Origin: Hydractinia symbiolongicarpus
Taxonomy: Eukaryota > Cnidaria > Hydrozoa > Anthoathecata > Hydractiniidae
DNA length: 64,000 nt
Direction of reading: 5' to 3'
Assembly (NCBI RefSeq): GCF_029227915.1
Contig: NC_079886.1
Location: 27,196,501 to 27,260,500, forward strand
Below are positions 37,052 through 48,422 of the stretch, in pieces. Numbering within the stretch: the stretch's first letter is position 1; the number at the start of each line of letters is the position of its first letter. The translations under genes and the position numbers were made by a program. The notes below the pieces were generated by a model. The model was not told the DNA's origin. It did no database searches and saw only the letters and a program-made list of their open reading frames with translations.

Positions 37052-39211
37052 TTGAGAAATGAGTTTACTCCCTGGGTACTTTCTTTGTATACTTTTCACT
37101 GTACGGGCCGAGTCCGTGATATACGGAAAATCGCAGGTTTTCGTTTGCCGGCGATTAAACTCCTTTTATTCAGCGTCTCATCAAGAATGAAATCATTTTT
37201 GAAAACTAAAAGTCTCATGCGTTTTAGTGGTGAAAAAATAATTTAAAGAATCGTTTGGGAAATGAGTTTACTCCCTGGGTACTTTCTTTGTATACTTTTC
37301 ACTGTACGGGCCGAGTCCGTGATATACGGAAAATCGCGGGATTTCGTTTGCCGGCGATTAAACTCCTTTTATTCAGCGTCTCATCAAAAACGAAATCATT
37401 TTTGAAAACTACAAGTCTCATGCGTTTTAGTGGTGAAAAAATAATTTAAAGAATCGTTTGAGAAATGAGTTTACTTCCTGGGTACTTTCTTTGTATACTT
37501 TTGACTATACGGGCCGAGTCCGGGATTTACGGGAAATCGCGGGTTTTCGTTTGCCGGCGATTAAACTCCTTTTATTTAGCGTCTCATCAAAAACGAAATC
37601 ATTTTTGAAAACTACAAGTCTCATGCGTTTTAGTGGTGAAAAAATAATTTAAAGAATCGTTTGGGAAATGAGTTTACTCCCTGGGTACTTTCTTTGTATA
37701 CTTTTCACTGTACGGGCCGAGTCCGTGATATACGGAAAATCGCGAGATTTCGTTTGCCGGCGATTAAACTCCATTTATTCAGCGTCTCATCAAAAACGAA
37801 ATCATTTTTGAAAACTACAAGTCTCATGCGTTTTGGTGGTGAAAAAATAATTTAAAGAATCGTTTGGGAAATGAGTTTACTCCCTGGGTACTTTCTTTGT
37901 ATACTTTTCACTGTACGGGCCGAGTCCGTGATATACGTAAAAATCGCGAGATTTCGTTTGCCGGCGATTAACCTCCATTTATTCAGCGTCTCATCAAGAA
38001 TGAAATCATTTTTGAAAACTACAAGTCTCATGCGTTTTCACTGTACGGGCCGAGTCCGTGATATACGGAAAATCGCAGGTTTTCGTTTGCCGGCGATTAA
38101 ACTCCTTTTATTCAGCGTCTCATCAAGAAGGAAATCATTTTTGAAAACTAAAAGTCTCATGCGTTTTAGTGGTGAAAAAATAATTTAAAGAATCGTTTGA
38201 GAAATGAGTTTACTCCCTGGGTACTTTCTTTGTATACTTTTCACTGTACGGGCCGAGTCCGTGATATACGGAAAATCGCAGGTTTTCGTTTGCCGGCGAT
38301 TAAACTCCTTTTATTCAGCGTCTCATCAAGAATGAAATCATTTTTGAAAACTAAAAGTCTCATGCGTTTTAGTGGTGAAAAAATAATTTAAAGAATCGTT
38401 TGGGAAATGAGTTTACTCCCTGGGTACTTTCTTTGTATACTTTTCACTGTACGGGCCGAGTCCGTGATATACGGAAAATCGCGGGATTTCGTTTGCCGGC
38501 GATTAAACTCCTTTTATTCAGCGTCTCATCAAAAACGAAATCATTTTTGAAAACTACAAGTCTCATGCGTTTTAGTGGTGAAAAAATAATTTAAAGAATC
38601 GCTTGAGAAATGAGTTTACTCCCTGGGTACTTTCTTTGTATACTTTTCACTGTACGGGCCGAGTCCGTGATATACGGAAAATCGCAGGTTTTCGTTTGCC
38701 GGCGATTAAACTCCTTTTATTCAGCGTCTCATCAAGAATGAAATCATTTTTGAAAACTAAAAGTCTCATGCGTTTTAGTGGTGAAAAAATAATTTAAAGA
38801 ATCGTTTGGGAAATGAGTTTACTCCCTGGGTACTTTCTTTGTATACTTTTCACTGTACGGGCCGAGTCCGTGATATACGGAAAATCGCGGGATTTCGTTT
38901 GCCGGCGATTAAACTCCTTTTATTCAGCGTCTCATCAAAAACGAAATCATTTTTGAAAACTACAAGTCTCATGCGTTTTAGTGGTGAAAAAATAATTTAA
39001 AGAATCGTTTGAGAAATGAGTTTACTCCCTGGGTACTTTCTTTGTATACTTTTCACTGTACGGGCCGAGTCCGTGATATACGGAAAATCGCAGGTTTTCG
39101 TTTGCCGGCGATTAAACTCCTTTTATTCAGCGTCTCATCAAGAATGAAATCATTTTTGAAAACTAAAAGTCTCATGCGTTTTAGTGGTGAAAAAATAAAT
39201 TAAAGAATCGT
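37052..39211 (+). repeat. 406-bp dimer HOR run in unit A
   Basis: Two monomer types alternate: one with TTTGAGAAATGAG, GCAGGTTTTCG, AAGAATGAAATC and ACTAAAAGTC, the other with TTTGGGAAATGAG, GCGGGATTTCG, AAAAACGAAATC and ACTACAAGTC. Clean dimers lie at 38,197-38,602 and 38,603-39,008, nearly identical. Unit B has the same alternation but lacks one dimer and one single monomer. Confidence 0.87.
37990..38196 (+). repeat. Truncated monomer with 74-bp deletion (unit A)
   Basis: GCGTTTT (ending about 38,039) is joined directly to CACTGTACGG, removing the segment from AGTGGTG through GTATACTTTT. By count the missing length is 74 bp. Both breakpoints carry TTTT, so the join has 4 bp of microhomology. 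The preceding monomer also has an extra A (ATACGTAAAAATCG). Confidence 0.9.
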
Positions 39212-42052
39212 TCGGGAAATGAGTTTACTCCCTGGGTACTTTCTTTGTATACTTTTGACTATACGGGCCGAGTCCGGGATTTACGGGAAATTGCGGGTTT
39301 TCGTTTGCCGGCGATTAAACTCCTTTTATTCAGCGTCTCATCAAAAATGAAATCATTTTTGAAAACTACAAGTCTCATGCCTTTTAGTGGTGAAGAAATA
39401 ATTCAAAAAATCGTTTCGCAAATGAGTTTACTCCCTGGGAATTTTCTTTGTATACATTCGACTATACGGGCCGAGTCCGGGATTTACGGGAAATTGCGGG
39501 TTTTCGTTTGCCGGCGATTAAACTCCTTTTATTCAGCGTCTCATCAAAAATGAAATCATTTTTGAAAACTACAAGTCTCATGCCTTTTAGTGGTGAAGAA
39601 ATAATTCAAAAAATCGTTTGGCAAATGAGTTTACTCCCTGGGAATTTTCTTTGTATACATTCGACTATGCGGCCAAGCCCGGGATTTACGGGAAATCGCG
39701 GGTTTTCGTTTGCCGGCGATTAAACTCCTTTTATTTAGCGTCTCATCAAAAACGAAATCATTTTTGAAAACTACAAGTCTCATGCGTTTTAGTGGTGAAA
39801 AAATAATTTAAAGAATCGTTTGGGAAATGAGTTTACTCCCTGGGTACTTTCTTTGTATACTTTTCACTGTACGGGCCGAGTCCGTGATATACGGAAAATC
39901 GCGAGATTTCGTTTGCCGGCGATTAAACTCCATTTATTCAGCGTCTCATCAAAAACGAAATCATTTTTGAAAACTACAAGTCTCATGCGTTTTGGTGGTG
40001 AAAAAATAATTTAAAGAATCGTTTGGAAAATGAGTTTACTCCCTGGGTACTTTCTTTGTATACTTTTCACTGTACGGGCCGAGTCCGTGATATACGGAAA
40101 ATCGCGAGATTTCGTTTGCCGGCGATTAAACTCCATTTATTCAGCGTCTCATCAAGAATGAAATCATTTTTGAAAACTACAAGTCTCATGCGTTTTAGTG
40201 GTGAAAAAATAATTTAAAGAATCGTTCGGGAAATGAGTTTACTCCCTGGGTACTTTCTTTGTAAACTTTTGACTATACGGGCCGAGTCCCGGATTTACGG
40301 GAAATTGCGGGTTTTCGTTTGCCGGCGATTAAACTCCTTTTATTCAGCGTCTCATCAAAAATAAAATCGTTTTTGAAAACTACAAGTCTTATGCGTTTTA
40401 GTGGTAAAAAATTAATTTAAAAAATCGTTCGGGAAATGAGTTTACTCCCAGTTTACTTTCATTGTATACATTTGACTATACGGGTCAAGCCCGGGATTTA
40501 CGGCAAATCGCGGGTTTTCGTTTGCCGGCGATTAAACTCCTTTTATTCAGCGTCTCATCAAAAATGAAATCATTTTTGAAAACTACAAGTCTCATGCGTT
40601 TTAGTGGTAAAAAATTAATTTAAAAAATCGTTCGGGAAATGAGCTTACTCCCAGTTTACTTTCTTTGTATACATTCGACTATACGGGTCAAGCCCGGAAT
40701 TTACGGCAAATCGCAAGTTTTCGTTTGCCGGCGATTAAACTTCTTTTATACAGCGTCTCATCAAAAATGAAATAATTTTTGAAAACTACAAGTCTCATGC
40801 GTTTTAGTGGTGAAAAAATAATTTAAAGAATCCTTTGGGAAATGAGTTTACCCCCTGGGTACTTTCTTTGTATACTTTTCACTGTACGGGCCGAGTCCGT
40901 GATATACGGAAAATCGCGGGTTTTCGTTTGCCGGCGATTAAACTCCTTTTATTCAGCGTCTCATCAAAAACGAAATCATTTTTAAAAACTACAAGTCTCA
41001 TGCGTTTTAGTGGTGAAAAAATAATTTAAAGAATCGTTTGGGAAATGAGTTTACTCCCTGGGTACTTTCTTTGTATACTTTTCACTGTACGGGCCGAGTC
41101 CGTGATATACGGAAAATCGCGGGATTTCGTTTGCCGGCGATTAAACTCCTTTTATTCAGCGTCTCATCAAAAACGAAATCATTTTTGAAAACTCCAAGTC
41201 TCATGCGTTTTAGTGGTGAAAAAATAATTTAAAGAATCGTTTAGGAAATGAGTTTACTCCCTGGGTACTTTCTTTGTATACTTTTTACTGTACGGGCCGA
41301 GTCCGTGATATACGGAAAATCGCAGGATTTCGTTTGCCGGCGATTAAACTCCTTTTATTCAGCGTCTCATCAAGAATGAAATCATTTTTGAAAACTACAA
41401 GTCTCATGCGTTTTAGTGGTGAAAAATTAATTTAAAGAATCGTTTGGGAAGTGAGTTAACTCCCTGGGTACTTTCTTTGTATACTTTTGACTATACGGGC
41501 TGAGTCCGGGATTTACGGGAAATTGCGGGTTTTCGTTTGCCGGCGATTAAACTCCTTTTATTCAGCGTCTCATCAAAAATGAAATCGTTTCTGAAAACTA
41601 CATGTCTTATGTGTTTTAGTGGTAAAAAATTAATTTAAAAAATCGTTCGGGAAATGAGTTTACTCCCAGTTTACTTTCTTTGTATACATTTGACTATACG
41701 GGTCAAGCCCGGGATTTACGGCAAATCGCGGGTTTTCGTTTGCTGGCGATTAAACTCCGTTTATTCAGCGTCTCATCAAAAATGAAATCATTTTTGAAAA
41801 CTACAAGTCTCATGTGTTTTAGTGGTGAAGAAATAATTTAAAAAATCGTTCGGGAAATGAGTTTACTGCCAGTTTACTTTCTTTGTATACATTCGACTAT
41901 ACGGGTCAAGCCCGGGATTTACGGCAAATCGCGGGTTTTCGTTTGCCGGCGATTAAACTCCTTTTATACAGCGTCTCATCAAAAATGAAATCATTTTTAA
42001 AAACTACAAGTCCAATGCGTTTTAGTGGTGAAAAAATAATTTAAAGAATCGT

Positions 42053-44486
42053 TTGGGAAATGAGTTTACTCCCTTTGTACTTTCTTTGTATACTTTTCAC
42101 TGTACGGGCCGAGTCCGTGATATACGGAAAAGCGCGGGATTTCGTTTGCCGGCGATTAAACTCCTTTTATTCAGCGTCTCATCAAAAATGAAATCGTTTT
42201 TAAAAACTACAAGTCTCATGCGTTTTAGTGGTGAAAAAATAATTTAAAAAATCCTTTGGGAAATGAGTTTACTCCCTGGGTACTTTCTTTGTATACTTTT
42301 CACTGTACGGGCCGAGTCCGTGATATACGGAAAATCGCGGGATTTCGTTTGTCGGCGATTAAACTACTTTTATTCAGCGTCTCATCAAAAATGAAATCAT
42401 TTTTGAAAACTACAAGTCTCATGCGTTTTATTGGTGAAGAAATAATTCAAGAAATCGTTCGGCAAATGAGTTTACTCCCTGGATATTTTCTTTGTATACA
42501 TTCGACTATACGGCCAAGCCCGGGATTTACGGGAAATCGCGGGTTTTCGTTTGCCGGCGATTAAACTCCTTTTATTCAGCGTCTCATCAAAAACGAAATC
42601 ATTTTTGAAAACTACAAGTCTCATGCGTTTTAGTGGTGAAAAAATAATTTAAAGAATCGTTCGGGAAATGAGTTTACTCCCCGGGTACTTTCTTTGTATA
42701 CTTTTCACTGTACGGGCCGAGTCCGTGATATACGGAAAATCGCGGGATTTCGTTTGCCGGCGATTAAACTCCTTTTATTCAGCGTCTCATCAAGAATGAA
42801 ATTATTTTTGAAAACTGCAAGTCTCATGCGTTTTAGTGGTGAAAAAATAATTTAAAGAATCGTTCGGGAAGTGAGTTTACTCCCTGGGTACTTTCTTTGT
42901 ATACATTTGACTATACGGGTCAAGCTCGGGATTTACGGCAAATCGCGGGTTTTCGTTTGCCGGCGATTAAACTCCTTTTATTCAGCGTCTCATCAAAAAT
43001 GAAATTATATTTGAAAACTACAAGTCTCATGTGTTTTAGGGGTGAAGAAATAATTTAAAAAATCGTTCGGGAAATGAGTTTACTCCCAGTTTACTTTCTT
43101 TGTATACATTTGACTATACGGGTCAAGCCCGGGATTTACGGCAAATCGCGGGTTTTCGTTTGCCGGCGATTAAACTCCTTTTATACAGCGTCTCATCAAA
43201 AATGAAATCATTTTTAAAAACTACAAGTTTCATGCGTTTTAGTGGTGAAAAAATAATTTAAAGAATCGTTTGGGAAATGAGTTTACTTCCTTTGTACTTT
43301 CTTTGTATACTTTTCACTGTACGGGCCGAGTCCGTGATATACGGAAAAGCGCGGGATTTCGTTTGCCGGGGATTAAACTCCTTTTATTCAGCGTCTCATC
43401 AAAAATGAAATCGTTTTTGAAAACTACAAGTCTCATGCGTTTTAGTGGTGAAAAAATAATTTAAAGAATCGTTTGGGAAATGAGTTTACTCCCTGGGTAC
43501 TTTCTTTGTATACTTTTCACTGTACGGGCCGAGTCCGTGATATACGGAAAATCGCGGGATTTCGTTTGCCGGCGATTAAACTCCTTTTATTCAGCGTCTC
43601 ATCAAAAATGAAATCATTTTTGAAAACTACAAGTCTCATGCGTTTTAGTGGTGAAGAAATAATTCAAAAAATCGTTCGGCAAATGAGTTTACTCCCTGGG
43701 CATTTTCTTTGTATACATTCGACTATACGGCCAAGCCCGGGATTTACGGGAAATCGCGGGTTTTCGTTTGCCGGCGATTAAACTCCTTTTATTCAGCGTC
43801 TCATCAAAAACGAAATCATTTTTGAAAACTACAAGTCTCATGCGTTTTAGTGGTGAAAAAATAATTTAAAGAATCGTTCGGGAAATGAGTTTACTCCCCG
43901 GGTACTTTCTTTGTATACTTTTCACTGTACGGGCCGCGTCCATGATATACGGAAAATCGCGGGATTTCGTTTGCCGGCGATTAAACTCCTTTTATTCAGC
44001 GTCTCATCAAGAATGAAATTATTTTTGAAAACTGCAAGTCTCATGCGTTTTAGTGGTGAAAAAATAATTTAAAGAATTGTTCGGGAAGTGAGTTTACTCC
44101 CTGGGTACTTTCTTTGTATACTTTTGACTATACGGGCCGAGTCCGGGATTTACGGGAAATTGCGGGTTTTCGTTTGCCGGCGATTAAACTCCTTTTATTC
44201 AGCGTCTCATCAAAAATGAAATCGTTTTTGAAAACTACAAGTCTTATGCGTTTTAGTGGTAAAAAACTAATTTAAGAAATCGTTCGGGAAATGAGTTTAC
44301 TCCCAGTTTACTTTCTTTGTATACATTCGACTATACGGGTCAAGCCCGGGATTTACGGCAAATCGCGGGTTTTCGTTTGCCGGCGATTAAACTCCTTTTA
44401 TACAGCGTCTCATCAAAAATGAAATCATTTTTTGAAACTACAAGTCTCATGCGTTTTAGTGGTGAAAAAATAATTTAAAGAATCGT
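42053..44486 (+). repeat. 1,217-bp hexamer HOR, two copies (unit A)
   Basis: Copies 42,053-43,269 and 43,270-44,486. Monomer order: CTTTGTAC with AAAAGCGCGGG; CTGGGTAC with GAAGAAATAATTC; a 202-bp monomer with ATACGGCCAAG (one G missing); CCCCGGGTAC; a GGGAAGTGAG monomer; and a CAGTTTAC monomer. The length is six monomers minus one base, explained by the 202-bp member. The fifth monomer differs in type between the two copies. Confidence 0.87.
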
Positions 44487-47001
44487 TTGGGAAATAAGTT
44501 TACTCCATTTGTACTTTCTTTGTATACTTTTCACTGTACGGGCCGAGTCCGTGATATACGGAAAAGCGCGGGATTTCGTTTGCCGGCGATTAAACTCCTT
44601 TTATTCAGCGTCTCATCAAAAATGAAATCGTTTTTGAAAACTGCAAGTGTCATGCGTTTTAGTGGTGAAAAAATAATTTAAAGAATCGTTCGGGAAGTGA
44701 GTTTACTCCCTGGGTACTTTCTTTGTATACTTTTGACTATACGGGCCGAGTCCGGGATTTACGGGAAATTGCGGGTTTTCGTTTGCCGGCGATTAAACTC
44801 CTTTTATTCAGCGTCTCATCAAAAATGAAATCGTTTTTGAAAACTACAAGTCTTATGCGTTTTAGTGGTAAAAAACTAATTTAAAAAATCGTTCGGGAAA
44901 TGAGTTTACTCCCAGTTTACTTTCTTTGTATACATTCGACTATACGGGTCAAGCCCGGGATTTACGGCAAATCGCGGGTTTTCGTTTGCCGGCGATTAAA
45001 CTCCTTTTATACAGCGTCTCATCAAAAATGAAATCATTTTTTGAAACTACAATTCTCATGCGTTTTAGTGGTGAAAGAATAATTTAAAGAATCGTTTGGG
45101 AAATGAGTTTACTCCCTTTGTACTTTCTTTGTATACTTTTCACTGTACGGGCCGAGTCCGTGATATACGGAAAATCGCGGGATTTCGTTTGCCGGCGATT
45201 AAACTCCTTTTATTCAGCGTCTCATCAAAAATGAAATCGTTTTTGAAAACTACAAGTCTCATGCGTTTTAGTGGTGAAAAAATAATTTAAAGAATCGTTT
45301 GGGAAATGAGTTTACTCCCTGGGTACTTTCTTTGTATACTTTTCACTGTACGGGCCGAGTCCGTGATATACGGAAAATCGCGGGATTTCGTTTGCCGGCG
45401 ATTAAACTCCTTTTATTCAGCGTCTCATCAAAAATGAAATCATTTTTGAAAACTACAAGTCTCATGCGTTTTAGTGGTGAAGAAATAATTCAAAAACTCG
45501 TTCGGCAAATGAGTTTACTCCCTGGGTATTTTCTTTGTATATATTCGACTATACGGCCAAGCCCGGGATTTACGGGAAATCGCGGGTTTTCGTTTGCCGG
45601 CGATTAAACTCCTTTTATTCAGCGTCTCATCAAAAACGAAATCATTTTTGAAAACTACAAGTCTCATGCGTTTTAGTGGTGAAAAAAAAAATTTAGAGAA
45701 TCGTTCGGGAAATGAGTTTACTCCCCGGGTACTTTCTTTGTATACTTTTCACTGTACGGGCCGAGTACGGGATTTACGGGAAATTGCGGGTTTTTGTTTG
45801 CCGGCGATTAAACTCCTTTTATTCAGCGTCTCATCAAAAATGAAATCGTTTTTGAAAACTACAAGTCTTATGCGTTTTAGTGGTAAAAAATTAATTTAAA
45901 AAATCGTTCGGGAAATGAGTTTACTCCCAGTTTACTTTCTTTGTATACATTCCACTATACGGGTCAAGCCCGGGATTTACGGAAAATCAGGGGTTTTCGT
46001 TTGCCGGCGATTAAACTCCTTTTATTCAGCGTCTCATCAAAAATGAAGTCATTTTTGAAAACTACAAGTATCATGCGTTTTAGTGGTGAAAAAATAATTT
46101 AAAGAATCGTTCGGGAAATGAGTTTACTCCCTGGGTACTTTCTTTGTATACTTTTAACTATACGGGTTGAGTCCGGGATTTACGGGAAATTGCGGGTTTT
46201 CGTTTGCCGGCGATTAAACTCCTTTTATTCAGCGTCTCATCAAAAATGAAATCGTTTTTGAAAACTACAAGTCTCATGCGTTTTAGTGGTGAAGAAATAA
46301 TTTAAAAAATCGTTCGGGAAATGAGTTTACTCCCTGGGTATTTTCTTTTGTATACATTAGACTATCCGGCCAAGCCCGGGAATTTACGGCAAATCGCGGG
46401 TTTTTGTTTGCCGGCGATTAAACTCCTTTTATTCAGCGTCTCATCAAAATTGAAATCATTTTTGAAAACTACAAGTCTCATGCGTTTTAGTGGTGAAAAA
46501 ATAATTTAAAGAATCGTTCGGGAAATGAGTTTACTCCCTGGGTACTTTCTTTGTATACTTTTGACTATACGGGCCGAGTACGGGATTTACGGGAAATTGC
46601 GGGTTTTCGTTTGCCGGCGATTAAACTCCTTTTATTCAGCGTCTCATCAAAAATGAAATCGTTTTTGAAAACTACAAGTCTTATGCGTTTTAGTGGTAAA
46701 AAATTAATTTAAAAAATCGTTCGGGAAATGAGTTTACTCCCAGTTTACTTTCTTTGTATACATTCCACTATACGGGTCAAGCCCGGGATTTACGGAAAAT
46801 CGCGGGTTTTCGTTTACCGGCGATTAAACTCCTTTTATTCAGCGTCTCATCAAAAATGAAGTCATTTTTGAAAACTACAAGTATCATGCGTTTTAGTGGT
46901 GAAAAAATAATTTAAAGAATCGTTCGGGAAATGAGTTTACTCCCTGGGTACTTTCTTTGTATACATTTGACTATACGCGCCGAGTCCGGGATTTACGGGA
47001 A

Positions 47002-48422
47002 ATTGTGGGTTTTCGTTTGCCGGCGATTAAACTCCTTTTATTCAGCGTCTCATCAAAAATGAAATCGTTTTTGAAAACTACAAGTCTTATGCGTTTTAGT
47101 GGTAAAAAATTAATTTAAAAAATCGTTCGGGAAATGAGTTTACTCCCAGTTTACTTTCTTTGTATACATTCGACTATACGGGCCAAGCCCGGGATTTACG
47201 GCAAATCGCAAGTTTTCGTTTGCCGGCGATTAAACTCCTTTTATACAGCGTCTCATCAAAAATGAAATCGTTTTTGAAAACTACAAGTCTCATGCGTTTT
47301 AGTGGTGAAAAAATAATTTAAAGAATCGTTTGGGAAATGAGTTTACTCCCTGGGTACTTTCTTTGTATACTTTTCACTGTACGGGCCGAGTCCGTGATAT
47401 ACGCAAAATCGCGGGTTTTCGTTTGCCGGCGATTAAACTCCTTTTATTCAGCGTCTCATCAAAAATGAAATCATTTTTGAAAACTACAAGTCTCATGCGT
47501 TTTAGTGGTGAAAAAATAATTTAAAGAATCGTTCGGGAAATGAGTTTACTCCCTGGGTACTTTCTTTGTATACTTTTGACTATACGGGCCGAGTCCGGGA
47601 TTTACGGGAAATTGCGGGTTTTCGTTTGCCGGCGATTAAACTCCTTTTATTCAGCGTCTCATCAAAAATGAAATCATTTTTAAAAACTACAAGTCTCATG
47701 CGTTTTAATGGTGAAAAAATAATTTAATGAATCGTTCGGGAAATGAGTTTACTCCCTGGGTACTTTCTTTGTATACTTTTGACTATACGGGCCGAGTCCG
47801 GGATTTACGGGAAATTGCGGGTTTTCGTTTGCCGGCGATTAAACTCCTTTTATTCAGCGTCTCATCAAAAATGAAATCGTTTTTAAAAACTACAAGTCTT
47901 ATGCGTTTTAGTGGTAAAAAATTAATTTAAAAAATCGTTCGGGAAATGAGTTTACTCCCAGTTTACTTTCTTTGTATACATTCGACTATACGGGTCAAGC
48001 CCGGAATTTACAGCAAATCGCAAGTTTTCGTTTGCCGGCGATTGAACTTCTTTTATACAGCGTCTCATCAAAAATGAAATAATTTTTGAAAACTACAAGT
48101 CTCATGCGTTTTAGTGGTGAAAAAATAATTTAAAGAATCGTTTGGGAAATGAGTTTACTCCCTGGGTACTTTCTTTGTATACTTTTCACTGTACGGGCCG
48201 AGTCCGTGATATACGGAAAATCGCAGGTTTTCGTTTGCCGGCGATTAAACTCCTTTTATTCAGCGTCTCATCAAAAATGAAATCATTTTTGAAAACTACA
48301 AGTCTCATGCGTTTTAGTGGTGAAAAAATAATTTAAAGAATCGTTCGGGAAATGAGTTTACTCCCTGGGTACTTTCTTTGTATACTTTTGACTATACGGG
48401 CCGAGTCCGGGATTTACGGGAA
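47002..48422 (+). repeat. Seven-monomer segment present in unit B only
   Basis: Between blocks at offsets 12,509 and 13,930, unit B contains exactly 1,421 extra bases, 7 x 203; limits are approximate within one monomer. One of its monomers (CCGGAATTTACAGC, GATTGAACTTC, TATACAGCG, GAAATAATTT near 48,000-48,080) resembles the one near 40,690-40,770 in unit A, so the segment looks like material from elsewhere in the array, not a simple local triplication. Confidence 0.75.

Larger units (their letters stand above)
33258..45766 (+). repeat. Super-unit A: ~62-monomer tandem duplication, first copy
   Basis: This 12,509-bp stretch is followed directly by a second copy. Its start is defined by the rare GAGTACGGGATTTACGG that reappears at the junction (45,762-45,778). 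The unit contains an AAATAAGTTTACTCCC block near 34.6 kb repeated at an offset of 1,623, the 406-bp dimers at 37-39.2 kb, a monomer with a 74-bp deletion at about 38,040, and the 1,217-bp hexamers at 42.1-44.5 kb. Its length plus 74 is 12,583, i.e. 62 monomers minus 3 bp. Confidence 0.9.

Noticed and set aside
45660-45780. A/B tandem duplication purely as an assembly duplication
   Set aside because: Not fully excludable without reads, but A and B differ by several whole-monomer gains and losses and by scattered single-base changes, which a simple assembly repeat would not show.
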